Shown: positions 48,662-56,924, counted from the stretch's first letter. The stretch: 64,000 bases of DNA from NCED01 sp035493955 (GCA_035493955.1 DATJHI010000013.1:62001-126000); one strand, 5' to 3'. Notes: a model not told the origin generated them from the sequence alone. Made by a program: numbers and translations.

Positions 48662-51370
48662 ATGAAGTCGAAACGTTCGAAGCCTCTGGTCTTCACGGAT
48701 CTCGGATCCACGGACCCCTTTGAATTCGGTCAGCCCATGGCCCAGCCGGCCACGTCCCCGCCACGGCCGGGCATGTCGGCTCTCCCGGCGGGGTCGTCCG
48801 CGGCGTCGGCCGAGGCTGCGCGCTTCACCTCGAGGTCGGTCAAGCCGGCGAGGGAGGGCAAGCCCCGCTCGGATGAGCTTGGTTTCGCCCGTTACGCCTA
48901 TACCGTGGCCGCGTTCGCGGCCCTGGTCTGGGCTGGCGGTCTGACGGCTTTCGTGGCCGGCTTCCAGACCCAGTTCGGAGCCTTCGACTATTCGCCCCTG
49001 CAATGGGTGGTGATCGGTCTTCTGGCCGTGCTGCCGGCCAGCTTCATGATCCTGTCCGCCTTCGCCCTGCGCCAGGGCGCCCGCCTCGCGCTGGAAACCC
49101 GCCGCGCCCGCGCCATGGCCGATGAGATGGCCATCCCCGCCGCCCTGGCCGCCGACCAGACCGGCGGGGCCATGGAGGCGATGCGCCACGAGATCGAAAA
49201 GGCGGCCGAGGCCGCCCGCGCCGCCCGCGGCCCGATCCTGTCCCTGCGCGAAACCCTCTCGGTCGAGAGTCAGCGGTTGTCCGAAGCCGCCGCCCAGGCC
49301 CAGGCCACAGGGCGTCTCCTGGCCGAAATCCTGGCCGAGGAACGCACCGCCCTCGGCGAGCTCAACGACTCCATGAAGAGCCAGGCGACCGCCTCGGCCA
49401 GCGCCCTGTCCCATCAGGCCCGTGTCGTCGCCGATGCGTCGGATCTCGCCCAGGTTCAGCTCGACGAGGCCCAGGCGGCCCTGACCGCGCGCGCTGCGGA
49501 CTTGGCTGTCGCGGCCGGAGACGCCCGCCACGCCACGGAATTGGCGGCCGACCAGCTGACCCGCCAGATCGACCGGCTCGAAACCGCCGGCGCCGGGGTG
49601 GGCGACCGCGTCGGCGCCCTTTCCGAAGGCCTTGGCCGTCAGCGCGAAAGCCTGGCCGGCCTCGCGGAAACCTTGCGCAACGATCAGGAAGACCTGTCGG
49701 TCCAGATCGAAACCCACCGCGCCCAGCTCGCCGAGGCCGCCATCGACGCCCGCGACGGCGCCGCAGCCTTCGCCGCGGCCTCCGCCCAGGGGGCCGACGC
49801 CCTGCGCACCCTGATTGCCACCGCGGCCGAAGAGGTCCGCGCCCTGGCCGAGGCGGCCCACCGCGAGCAGGCGGCCTTGGACACCCAGGCCCGCGCCGCC
49901 ATCGGCCTGTTCTCCGGCGCCGTGGCCGAGGAGCGCGCCGCCATCGAGGCCCAGACCCGCGCCGCCATCGGCGATCTGGCCCTGGCCGCCGAGGAGGCGC
50001 GCCAAGCCGCCGCCAACCATATCGAGACCGCGGCCGAAGCCGTGCAGGCCCACGCCGACGCCGCCCGCTCCGGCCTCAACCTGGTCGCGGACGACATCGC
50101 CGCCCGCATCGACAATCTGGGCGAGGCCGCCTTCGCCGCCAGCCAACAGGCCGACAAGGTGTTCGACAGCCGCGTCGCCGCGGCGCGCCGGATGATCGAG
50201 CAGTCCGCCGCCTTGGTCGAAGAGACCGGCGAACGTTCGGCCAGCCGGATCGAGGCCGGGGTCGCCGCCGCCCGGGGATCCTTGGCCGACATGGAGGGCC
50301 TGCTGTCCGAAATCGATGCGCGGATGGATCGCCTGCCGTCGGAGGCGGGTCGCCATGCCGCCTCGATCCGCCAGGCCATCGAGCAGGGCATGGGCGACCT
50401 GACCGCCGCTGCACGCCGGGCCGCCGAAGAGACCCAGGAGATCGATGCGGCCTTCCAGGAACGGGTGCGCCGCAATTATGAGATCCTGTCCGACGCGGTC
50501 CGCATGATGGGCCGTGTCGCCGGCGCCGCCGCACCGGCCCCTGCGCCGGCATCTGCGCCGGCGCCGGCGCCGGCCGCTCCGGTGATCAAGCCGGCCGCAC
50601 CGATGATCAAGCCGGCCGCCGTCGAGACCGCGCCTGTCCTGGAGGCGATGCCCGAACTGCGCGCCGCCGTCGTCGGCGACCGCGGGTCGCGCATATCCAT
50701 GGCCGAGGGCTCGAGCGCCAACGCGGGCGCAAGCGCCAGACTGGGAGGGAGCGGGGGCGACGTCGTGCGTCCCGCGGCCCTGTCGGACCCCTATGCCGCC
50801 GATCCGGCCCCCCGGCGTATCGATACGATCACCGCCGCCGGCGCGGGCCTTCGCCCACGCCTGAAACTTACCTCCGCCCCGGGGGAGGGGCCCCCCGCCG
50901 TCCCCCCGTCGCCCCAGGCGCCGATCCAGCTTGAAACCGCCGACCGCTCCTCTTCGGACGAGTGGACCTGGAAGGACCTGTTGTCCTCGATGGACGAGCC
51001 GGGCGCCGACGACGACGCCCTCGCCGAGCGGCTGATTGCGGAGATCGAGGCCCTTGGGGTCGATTCCGGCGCCCTGTTGCCCCGCCCGCGCATCGACGAG
51101 ATCGCCGCCGCCTTGCAGACCGGCGACGCCGGCGGCGCCCGCGAGGTGGTCCGCCGCCTGGCCCCGGCGGCGGTGCGCCGGTTGTCGCGCCGGGTGCTTA
51201 CCGACAAGGTCCTGCGCGCCCAGGCCGACCGCTATGTGCGTCGCTATGAGGAGCTGCTGAGCGACTCCGCCCAGCGGGACCGGGAGGGCTATATGATGGC
51301 CGCCCTGCTCGGCTCCGATCCCGGCCGCGCCTTCCTGCTGCTCGACGCGGCGGTGGGCGACCTGCACTGA
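48662..51370 (+). CDS. tipN: TipN-like polarity factor (large coiled-coil membrane protein)
   Basis: A 902-residue protein. ATG 48662 gives two membrane helices (about 80-100 and 113-135) after a soluble 75-residue N-terminus, then ~450 residues of Ala-rich coiled coil (R-A-A-I repeats), an A/P linker near 615-640 and a helical C-terminal domain. This matches Caulobacter TipN, the birth-scar marker of the new pole, in length (~880) and layout. Named from architecture, so an unrelated coiled-coil protein is possible. The region upstream (48483-48661) should hold the promoter. Confidence 0.62.
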   Translation: MKSKRSKPLVFTDLGSTDPFEFGQPMAQPATSPPRPGMSALPAGSSAASAEAARFTSRSVKPAREGKPRSDELGFARYAYTVAAFAALVWAGGLTAFVAGFQTQFGAFDYSPLQWVVIGLLAVLPASFMILSAFALRQGARLALETRRARAMADEMAIPAALAADQTGGAMEAMRHEIEKAAEAARAARGPILSLRETLSVESQRLSEAAAQAQATGRLLAEILAEERTALGELNDSMKSQATASASALSHQARVVADASDLAQVQLDEAQAALTARAADLAVAAGDARHATELAADQLTRQIDRLETAGAGVGDRVGALSEGLGRQRESLAGLAETLRNDQEDLSVQIETHRAQLAEAAIDARDGAAAFAAASAQGADALRTLIATAAEEVRALAEAAHREQAALDTQARAAIGLFSGAVAEERAAIEAQTRAAIGDLALAAEEARQAAANHIETAAEAVQAHADAARSGLNLVADDIAARIDNLGEAAFAASQQADKVFDSRVAAARRMIEQSAALVEETGERSASRIEAGVAAARGSLADMEGLLSEIDARMDRLPSEAGRHAASIRQAIEQGMGDLTAAARRAAEETQEIDAAFQERVRRNYEILSDAVRMMGRVAGAAAPAPAPASAPAPAPAAPVIKPAAPMIKPAAVETAPVLEAMPELRAAVVGDRGSRISMAEGSSANAGASARLGGSGGDVVRPAALSDPYAADPAPRRIDTITAAGAGLRPRLKLTSAPGEGPPAVPPSPQAPIQLETADRSSSDEWTWKDLLSSMDEPGADDDALAERLIAEIEALGVDSGALLPRPRIDEIAAALQTGDAGGAREVVRRLAPAAVRRLSRRVLTDKVLRAQADRYVRRYEELLSDSAQRDREGYMMAALLGSDPGRAFLLLDAAVGDLH

Positions 51371-52359
51371 CGCCTGCGCGGGCAACCCTGGTCGCCAGGG
51401 TCGAGCGCTGGCCCATCGCCGGCGCCTTCGTCATCGCCCGTGGGGCCAAGACCGAGGCCGAAGTCGTCTTGGTCGAGCTGGCGAGCGGGGACTTGCGCGG
51501 CCGCGGCGAGGCCGTTCCTTACCCCCGTTATGGTGAAACGCCTGAAGACGTGCTGGCCGCCATCGAGGCTGTGCGTGGGCCCGTCGAGGCCGGGCTGACG
51601 CGGGACCATCTGCAAACCCTGCTGCCGCCGGGCGCCGCCCGCAACGCCCTCGATTGCGCCCTGTGGGACCTGGAGGCCAAGCGCGCGGGCCTACGCGCCT
51701 GGAACTTGGCCGGCCGCGACCGGCTCGACCCGGTCAAGACGGCCTATACCCTGAGCCTCGGGGCCCCCTCCGCCATGGCCGAAGCCGCTCGTGCGGCGGC
51801 CAGGCGCCCCTTGCTGAAGCTGAAGATCGGCGGACCGGACGATCTGGACCGGGTGGAGGCGGTGCGCGCCGCAGCGCCCAAGGCCCGACTGATTGTGGAC
51901 GCCAATGAGGCCCTGTCCTTCGAGGACCTTCGCCGGCTGGCGCGGGAGTTCGCCCGCCTCGGGGTCAGGCTGATCGAGCAGCCCCTGCCCGCCGACGCCG
52001 ATGCGGACCTGAAGGGCTACGACAGCCCGGTTCCCCTGTGCGCCGACGAGTCGATCCATACCCGAAGCGAGCTCGACGCCTGCGCCGGTCGCTACGCCTG
52101 CGTGAACATCAAGCTCGACAAGGCCGGCGGCCTGACCGAGGCCCTGGCCCTGCGTCGAGCGGCCTCGGCCCTGGGGTTGGAGATCATGGCCGGCTGCATG
52201 GTCGCCACCTCGCTGGCCATGGCTCCAGCTCTGCTGATCGCTCAAGGCGCCGCCTTCGTCGACCTGGACGGCCCCCTGTTGTTGGCGCGGGACCGGGAGC
52301 CGGGTCTGACCTACCTGGGTTCGCTGATCGAGCCGCCGCCGACGAGCCTGTGGGGCTGA
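51367..52359 (+). CDS. Dipeptide epimerase (enolase superfamily)
   Basis: A 330-residue protein if started at CTG 51367, which overlaps the tipN-like stop (CTGA). The first in-frame standard start is TTG 51469, which would delete conserved residues A-R-V-E-R-W-P-I-A-G-A-F. Enolase-superfamily motifs: L-K-L-K-I (K-x-K), I-V-D-A-N-E (Asp), I-E-Q-P-L (Glu), A-D-E-S (Asp/Glu) and N-I-K-L-D-K-A-G-G (Lys). This is the L-Ala-D/L-Glu epimerase type used in murein peptide recycling. Probably cotranscribed with the tipN-like gene. Confidence 0.85.
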   Translation: MTPARATLVARVERWPIAGAFVIARGAKTEAEVVLVELASGDLRGRGEAVPYPRYGETPEDVLAAIEAVRGPVEAGLTRDHLQTLLPPGAARNALDCALWDLEAKRAGLRAWNLAGRDRLDPVKTAYTLSLGAPSAMAEAARAAARRPLLKLKIGGPDDLDRVEAVRAAAPKARLIVDANEALSFEDLRRLAREFARLGVRLIEQPLPADADADLKGYDSPVPLCADESIHTRSELDACAGRYACVNIKLDKAGGLTEALALRRAASALGLEIMAGCMVATSLAMAPALLIAQGAAFVDLDGPLLLARDREPGLTYLGSLIEPPPTSLWG

Positions 52360-52403
52360 TGCCTGAATTCTAGGCGCCCGGCCAAAAAACAGGCGCCGGA
52401 GTC

Positions 52404-52433
52404 CTCCGCCGGGTAGTGTCTCAGTTTGAAATT
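52404..52433. repeat. Left TSD and terminal inverted repeat of the IS
   Basis: Target duplication CTCCGCCG at 52404-52411, then a 22-bp inverted repeat at 52412-52433 beginning GGTAGTGTCTCAG. Confidence 0.95.
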
Positions 52434-52660
52434 TAGGGTGGCGATAAGCCGAACAGCACGGCCGCGGCCGCGATAGCGAAGAAGAGGGCGAAGGCTCCGT
52501 GAACACCTTGAGCCGCCCAAAACCTTGCCGGGTCCCCGGTGCGTTTGGCTGACAGGCCCCATTTCATAACCGATGTACCGGTGATCATTCCCCAACCGAA
52601 GAACGCAGCGAACATGGCGGCTACAGCGAAAAACTCGATGGCGCGCAGCGTCCCCGACAT
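52433..52660 (-). CDS. IS passenger: small two-helix membrane protein
   Basis: A 75-residue protein starting 2 nt after the transposase stop. Two hydrophobic segments (about 8-24 and 52-70) lie around a basic loop (S-A-K-R-T). Its stop codon touches the inner edge of the left terminal repeat. Unknown function. Confidence 0.6.
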   Translation of the reverse strand: MSGTLRAIEFFAVAAMFAAFFGWGMITGTSVMKWGLSAKRTGDPARFWAAQGVHGAFALFFAIAAAAVLFGLSPP

Positions 52661-52662
52661 AG

Positions 52663-53592
52663 CTAAGCTATCCGCTTCTTATAAGGCCCGCGCTTCGCAG
52701 GCTTGGCCGTTCGTGCTTCGATCTTCTCCGCAATGTCCTCCATCGTCCAGAGCGTTTGCGAGACACCGGCCGCCATCGCAGGCGTGACCTTCAGCGTCTT
52801 ATGGATGCGCACGAAGTTGTAGAACATGAAGTAGAGCGCCAGGGCGTGGACGTGGTTCTCGAACTTCTTGCTGAAGGCGTTGGTCAGGCGGGTGAAGCGG
52901 CGGTTTTGCATCCGGATCGAGAGGTTGGTGCGCTCGACGTAGGACGTTGAGATATGCGCCTCGTCGGGGCGGCCGGCGATCCGTTGCTTCTTGATCCCGA
53001 GGCATTCCGGCGGGCTGTAGCGGCCGGTGCTTCCGCCCGACTGCGTGCCTTTGCTGTAGCCATAGATTTTCAGGAGCTGGGCGTAATCGGCATCGGCGCC
53101 GAACGCGCTCTCGACCGCCACCAGATAGGCGCGGTGGGCGTCCGTGGTGAGTTGGACCCGGTTGGCGATCCGCGAGCGCAGATCGTCCATCAGGATCATG
53201 GCGCTCTCGCCCGAGCGATCGCCGACGAAATAGGACAACATCAGCTTCGTGTCGGCGTCGATGGCGGTCCAAGTCCAGACGTCGCCAGCGCCGGCCGGGG
53301 CGGCCTCAGCCTTCGCCACGTTCTTGGCCTTGGCGTAGCAAAACGACCAGATTTCATCGCACTGGACCCGGCTGGCCTTCACGCCCCGGACTTGTTCGTC
53401 ATGGAGCGCCAGGCAGGCCTCGCCAGCGTCCACCAGCAGCTTCGTCACCGTGTTGATCGACACGTCCGCTACGCGGCTGATCGACCGCATGGAGGAGCCC
53501 TCGCAGAGCATCGAGAGGATTTGGACGCGCTTGGCTAAGGGCAGCTTGTTCACGCCCCTTTTATCTGAACTATTTGCTTGAGTGTCAAGCAT
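52663..53592 (-). CDS. IS1-like DDE transposase
   Basis: 309 residues from ATG 53592. GTG 53553 (giving V-N-K-L-P-L-A-K-R) is an alternative, since family members begin M-N-K-L. The N-terminus has an HTH (M-R-S-I-S-R-V-A-D-V-S-I-N-T-V). Acidic residues lie in Q-C-D-E-I-W-S-F, T-T-D-A-H-R-A-Y-L and S-Y-V-E-R-T-N-L, followed by R-F-T-R-L-T-N-A-F-S-K-K as in IS1-type enzymes. The C-terminus is K/R-rich. No frameshift is needed, unlike classical IS1. Confidence 0.85.
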   Translation of the reverse strand: MLDTQANSSDKRGVNKLPLAKRVQILSMLCEGSSMRSISRVADVSINTVTKLLVDAGEACLALHDEQVRGVKASRVQCDEIWSFCYAKAKNVAKAEAAPAGAGDVWTWTAIDADTKLMLSYFVGDRSGESAMILMDDLRSRIANRVQLTTDAHRAYLVAVESAFGADADYAQLLKIYGYSKGTQSGGSTGRYSPPECLGIKKQRIAGRPDEAHISTSYVERTNLSIRMQNRRFTRLTNAFSKKFENHVHALALYFMFYNFVRIHKTLKVTPAMAAGVSQTLWTMEDIAEKIEARTAKPAKRGPYKKRIA

Positions 53593-53664
53593 ATCGATCG
53601 TGTTTAAATCCTGCTTGCACCTTTTCATGTGCATGCATATGCTTGCAGTGTCAGTCATGCAAGC
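53576..53664. promoter_or_regulatory. Operator-like palindromes between transposase and P63C gene
   Basis: Two related inverted repeats: GCTTGAGTGTCAAGC (53576-53590) and GCTTGCA-N10-TGCAAGC (53641-53664), with GCTTGCA again at 53613. They flank the A/T-rich divergent promoter region. Suggests a common regulator of both genes. Confidence 0.5.
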
Positions 53665-53673
53665 AGGGCGATC

Positions 53674-54699
53674 ATGAAGGATGAAAAGAAGGTGGCCGCC
53701 GGGATCGCGCGAGCGCAATCCCTTTCCAAAGAGGAACGAAGCGCCATCGCGCGCCGCGCCGCACTAGCGCGCTACAACAAGGATTTGCCCCGAGCCATCG
53801 CCGAAGGCGTTTTGATCATCGGCGACCTCAGGATCGCCTGCGCGGTCCTAGAAGACGAAACGCGCGTCCTCACCCAAGAGGGATTTCTGACTGCCATTGG
53901 AAGGGCGGGCAAAGCCAAGGGGGGCGAAGGCGCTACGGTCGACGGAAAGCCCGCTTTTCTCCGGGCAAAGAACCTAGAACCTTTTATTTCCAATGATTTG
54001 ATAGCGTCGACAACTCCGATCGAATTCGTCCCTCTCCGCGGGCCCGGCTACCAAGGTCGGGCTTTCGGTTATCGCGCGCGACTCCTGCCGGATGTGTGCT
54101 GGGTCTATCAGGACGCCATGGTGGCCGGGAAGCTGCTCCCCAACCAGGAGCATATCGGGCGCGCGGCTCGCGACTTCCTAAAAGCCCTCACCAACCACGC
54201 CATCGATGATCTGGTCGACCTTGCGACCGGCTTCGAGGACATGCGTAAGCGGCGCGCGCTCAACAAGATCATCGACCAATACGTCGAGAAGTCCGCGCGG
54301 CCTTGGGTGAAGATGTTCGACCTGAGCTTCTATCGGCACATCTATCGGCTGAACGGCTGGGAGTTCGACCCGGAGAACACGGCACGTCCAGGCGTGATTG
54401 GTTCTTGGACGAACGACATCTACGACCGCCTCGCTCCAGGCGTGCGCCAAGCCCTGCATGACCGTGTGAAGCGTAACGCGAAGGGCAAGCCCACCCAGAA
54501 GCTCACCCAGCTACTGACGCCCGAAGACGGCAAGCCCGCGCTCGAACGCCTTCTTGAGGGCGTCATCCTCCTCATGCGGATGTCGACCAATTGGGCGGAA
54601 TTCAAGTTGAAGCTGGATGAGTATTACCCGCGATACGGGGATACCCTGCAACTTCCGCTTGAGGGAGGGGTCTATAGGTTGCCCGGACCTAGGGCCTAG
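53674..54699 (+). CDS. IS passenger: P63C-domain protein
   Basis: A 341-residue protein from ATG 53674; an upstream ATG at 53629 would overlap the palindromes. The N-terminus is basic (S-K-E-E-R-S-A-I-A-R-R-A-A). R-I-A-C-A-V-L-E-D-E, F-L-T-A-I-G-R, R-A-F-G-Y-R-A-R-L-L-P-D-V-C and a late D-L-S-F-Y-R-H-I-Y-R-L are typical of P63C-domain proteins found on mobile elements. Biochemical role unknown. Divergent from the transposase. Confidence 0.82.
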   Translation: MKDEKKVAAGIARAQSLSKEERSAIARRAALARYNKDLPRAIAEGVLIIGDLRIACAVLEDETRVLTQEGFLTAIGRAGKAKGGEGATVDGKPAFLRAKNLEPFISNDLIASTTPIEFVPLRGPGYQGRAFGYRARLLPDVCWVYQDAMVAGKLLPNQEHIGRAARDFLKALTNHAIDDLVDLATGFEDMRKRRALNKIIDQYVEKSARPWVKMFDLSFYRHIYRLNGWEFDPENTARPGVIGSWTNDIYDRLAPGVRQALHDRVKRNAKGKPTQKLTQLLTPEDGKPALERLLEGVILLMRMSTNWAEFKLKLDEYYPRYGDTLQLPLEGGVYRLPGPRA

Positions 54700-54919
54700 A
54701 CCAGCGCTTCTCTGCCGCCTTCTTGGCGATCTCTGACCGCTCCTCGGGTGTAAGCTTCACTGCCCGCGCCGCGCCGCCGACCTTGCCGCCGCGCCTGTGA
54801 TGCTCCTTGGTCGGGTCGTCGCGCGTGTCCTCGACCTCGCCCGTGGCTATCCGACCGATCAGCACGGCGGCGCCGATGACGTCGGCTGGGCGCTTCTGTC
54901 CGTTGGGGCCTTTAGGCAT
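54689..54919 (-). CDS. IS passenger: small basic protein
   Basis: A 76-residue protein from ATG 54919. M-P-K-G-P-N-G-Q-K-R-P, then G-A-A-V-L-I-G-R-I-A and a C-terminal L-T-P-E-E-R-S-E-I-A-K-K-A-A-E-K-R. The E-R-S-x-I-A-x-x-A-A block also appears at the P63C N-terminus. The 3' ends of the two genes overlap by 11 nt. Frequently seen beside P63C genes; function unknown. Confidence 0.65.
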   Translation of the reverse strand: MPKGPNGQKRPADVIGAAVLIGRIATGEVEDTRDDPTKEHHRRGGKVGGAARAVKLTPEERSEIAKKAAEKRWSRP

Positions 54920-55106
54920 TTGGCTTCCAGACTTTAAGCGGAAGTCGCGCAAGGGCGATCACGAGGAGAACCGCGCTTAGGCCCAAACCCAACGGATTGG
55001 GGTGTCCAAACGTCCAGGCGGTTGTTTGCTGGCCAATCAAAACGCCCGCCAGCGCCATCACTGCCGCCCAGACCATGATTTGGTATCGTTTGGATTTCTC
55101 GGCCAT
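54912..55106 (-). CDS. IS passenger: small two-helix membrane protein
   Basis: A 64-residue protein with hydrophobic segments at about 9-26 and 39-55 and a basic end, overlapping the next gene's start by 8 nt. Unknown function. Confidence 0.52.
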   Translation of the reverse strand: MAEKSKRYQIMVWAAVMALAGVLIGQQTTAWTFGHPNPLGLGLSAVLLVIALARLPLKVWKPNA

Positions 55107-55160
55107 GGCCGGATTATGCCACGGGCGCCCGGATGAGCGCCATGCTTGTCAACGGTGACC

Positions 55161-55190
55161 AATTTCAAACTGAGACACTACCCTCCGCCG
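55161..55190. repeat. Right terminal inverted repeat and TSD of the IS
   Basis: The 22-bp inverted repeat at 55161-55182 is the exact complement of the left end; CTCCGCCG follows at 55183-55190. Confidence 0.95.
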
Positions 55191-55199
55191 CCCAAATGC

Positions 55200-55320
55200 A
55201 ACCATTCGCCCGCCTGCTTGTTTGAACCCGGGCGACGGAAGGGCGACAGTTGGTCCTGCTCTTCCTGGGCGTTTTCCTCCCTATGAACCTGCGGCCGTCC
55301 CGAACGGGACGGCCTTTTTT
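55200..55320 (+). ncRNA. Candidate small RNA next to the IS
   Basis: Three consecutive hairpins: CGCCCG/CGGGCG (55207-55234), GGAAG/CTTCC with inner CAG/CTG (55237-55265) and a perfect terminator. Between the last two lies a single-stranded CCTCCC (55276-55281), an anti-Shine-Dalgarno-type seed seen in several alphaproteobacterial sRNAs. It begins about 10 bp past the IS, so the insertion may have replaced its promoter. It could also be the 3' UTR of the epimerase transcript, cut off by the IS. Confidence 0.5.
55293..55320 (+). terminator. Strong factor-independent terminator
   Basis: GGCCGTCCC-GAAC-GGGACGGCC (9-bp perfect stem, tetraloop) followed by TTTTTT. Confidence 0.92.
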
Positions 55321-55367
55321 CTGCGCCTTGACGCCCTAACGGGAGCAGGCGAGCGTGCGGGGCGGAC

Positions 55368-55994
55368 ATGACCCATCCTCGCTCCTCCCCGGATACCCTT
55401 TCACCGACTCGCCTGCTCATCTGTGGTTTTGGCCCTTTTCCGGGCTTTCCAGACAATCCGGCGTCCCGGGTCGTTGAGCGATTGAAGGCGGCGAACTGGG
55501 CGCCGGAGCGAAGCCGGACCGCCTATCAGACGATCCCCACGACCTGGTGCGGCGGTTATCGCGCGGCAGCGGCGGCCCGGACGGCATTTGGCGCGCAAGG
55601 TGTCCTCATTCTCGGCGTCGCCGGCGGAGCGGACAGTTTCCGCGTCGAGATCTGCGCCCGCAACCGCGCCGCCATCGACAGGCCCGACGCCCTCGGGGCG
55701 GTCCACGGCCACAAGCGGATCTCGGCCGCCGGTCCCGCCGTCGCCTTCGCCTCTGGCCCGACCGAAGCCATGGTCGCGGCGATCACGGCCGCGGGTTTGC
55801 CGGTCCACACTTCCCAAGACGCCGGCGATTACCTGTGCAATCAGGTGTTCTATCGTCTGCTGACGGAGAGCGGACCGGCCCCGCCGCTCACCGCCTTTCT
55901 GCACCTGCCGCCGGGACTGGACCTCGACGTCCTGGAGCTGGGGGCGAAGGCGGCGGCCACCGCCCTTGGCGGCCGCCTGGTCGAAACCCCTTAA
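55368..55994 (+). CDS. pcp: Pyroglutamyl-peptidase I (C15)
   Basis: A 208-residue protein. C-G-F-G-P-F-P-G-F-P-D-N-P-A-S (about 19-33) is the family entry motif, G-D-Y-L-C-N-Q-V-F-Y (about 153-162) carries the nucleophile Cys, and A-F-L-H-L-P (about 176) the His. Removes N-terminal pyroglutamate. The frame is followed by the DUF423 gene 9 nt later. Confidence 0.88.
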   Translation: MTHPRSSPDTLSPTRLLICGFGPFPGFPDNPASRVVERLKAANWAPERSRTAYQTIPTTWCGGYRAAAAARTAFGAQGVLILGVAGGADSFRVEICARNRAAIDRPDALGAVHGHKRISAAGPAVAFASGPTEAMVAAITAAGLPVHTSQDAGDYLCNQVFYRLLTESGPAPPLTAFLHLPPGLDLDVLELGAKAAATALGGRLVETP

Positions 55995-56003
55995 GGAGCA
56001 CCC

Positions 56004-56381
56004 ATGGGATCAGCCGTCAGAGTCTGGTTCGGCCTGGCCGCTCTCGACGGTCTGATGGGGGTGGCGGCGGGCGCCTTCGGCGCCCATGCGGTCGCGGACC
56101 CGATGGCGAAGGAGCTGCTGCGAACCGGCGCCCAATACCAGCTGGTCCACGCCGTGGCGGCCCTGGCTTGCTGCGGCCCCCTGCCGATCGCAGCCCGTCC
56201 CGCCGGCCGGGCGGCCGCACTGTTCGGTCTTGGGGGACTGATCTTCGGTGGATCGCTTTATCTGCTGGCGACCACGGGGATGACCATCCTCGGCGCGGCG
56301 ACGCCGATCGGGGGCCTGCTGCTGCTGGCCGGCTGGGCGATGCTGATCTGGAACGTCCTGACCGCCCGCCCCCCGGCCTGA
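56004..56381 (+). CDS. DUF423 family membrane protein
   Basis: A 125-residue protein with four hydrophobic helices. G-A-F-G-A-H-A at about 24-30 and Y-Q-L-V-H-A-V-A are DUF423/TMEM256 signatures. AAGGAGC precedes ATG 56004. Function unknown; inner membrane. Confidence 0.85.
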   Translation: MGSAVRVWFGLAALDGLMGVAAGAFGAHAVADPMAKELLRTGAQYQLVHAVAALACCGPLPIAARPAGRAAALFGLGGLIFGGSLYLLATTGMTILGAATPIGGLLLLAGWAMLIWNVLTARPPA

Positions 56382-56397
56382 AGGGAGGCGCCTAGCG

Positions 56398-56727
56398 TCA
56401 GGCGCCTTCGGACAGGATCGCCTGCATGCGCGGGGACAACCAATCCAGCTCCATCCCCCCGGCCTGGCGATCCACCAGCGGACGGACGCGGCGCCACAGC
56501 ACCGGAATAGGCAGGTCGTCCGCCCCGCCGATCTGGAAGCTGCGGGCCCAGGCGCGCACACGCACCAACACCTCGGCGCCCGGCTTGTCGTTCTCCAGAG
56601 CGGCGTCGATCAGGTCCCGCTGCAGCGCCCAGAGTTCACGATCGCTCAACTCGTCCAGGGCGCTTGACGGCAACCGGCCATCGAGGCGCGACAAGCGGCG
56701 CTGAAGACCGGGACCGGATCGGCTCAT
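56398..56727 (-). CDS. Hypothetical protein
   Basis: A 109-residue helical protein (E-L-S-D-R-E-L-W-A-L-Q-R-D-L-I at about 26-40, with a C-terminal L-S-P-R-M-Q-A-I-L). It overlaps the upstream small gene by 4 nt, forming a two-gene minus operon. No family recognised. Confidence 0.6.
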   Translation of the reverse strand: MSRSGPGLQRRLSRLDGRLPSSALDELSDRELWALQRDLIDAALENDKPGAEVLVRVRAWARSFQIGGADDLPIPVLWRRVRPLVDRQAGGMELDWLSPRMQAILSEGA

Positions 56728-56924
56728 GCGGCTCTCCAGGCGACGTCGTTACGCCGCGCGGCCTCGGCCTCGAAGATCGCGGCCAGGTTCTCGTTCGGTG
56801 AACGGTTGTTGAAGGGACATTGACGGCGGGCCTGCTCAAGCCGGCCGAGGGCGCGGCGCTGCTCCTGGGTGAACCCGGCGACGGCGGCTTCGTGCTCCGC
56901 CCTGATGTCGTTTGCTGTGATCAT
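56724..56924 (-). CDS. Small paralogue A (D-I-x-x-E-H-E-A family)
   Basis: A 66-residue helical protein: N-D-I-R-A-E-H-E-A-A-V, L-T/F-x-E-Q-R-x-A-L-x-R and A-A-I-F-E-A-E-A-A-R-R-N. It shares this pattern with the gene at 59605 (F-T-Q-E-Q-R-R-A-L-G-R versus L-T-K-E-Q-R-W-A-L-S-R). ATG 56924 is preferred over GTG 56933 because GGGGAG sits at good spacing. Unknown function. Confidence 0.65.
   Translation of the reverse strand: MITANDIRAEHEAAVAGFTQEQRRALGRLEQARRQCPFNNRSPNENLAAIFEAEAARRNDVAWRAA

Larger units (their letters stand above)
52412..55182. mobile_element. IS1-like insertion sequence with passenger genes (2771 bp)
   Basis: Perfect 22-bp terminal inverted repeats (52412-52433 and 55161-55182, starting GGTAGTGTC) are flanked by 8-bp direct repeats CTCCGCCG (52404-52411 and 55183-55190). 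Inside are a minus-strand IS1-like transposase, a 75-residue membrane protein, a plus-strand P63C-domain protein and two small minus-strand proteins. The exact repeats and duplication show the element moved as one unit and that the insertion is recent. Confidence 0.95.

Noticed and set aside
48479..51385. 968-codon minus-strand frame opposite the tipN-like gene
   Set aside because: Gly-rich shadow of a coiled-coil gene; plus-strand frame has clear membrane and coiled-coil pattern.
55178..55456. 92-codon minus-strand frame over the terminator and pcp start
   Set aside because: Runs through a perfect terminator and the 5' end of pcp; low-complexity.
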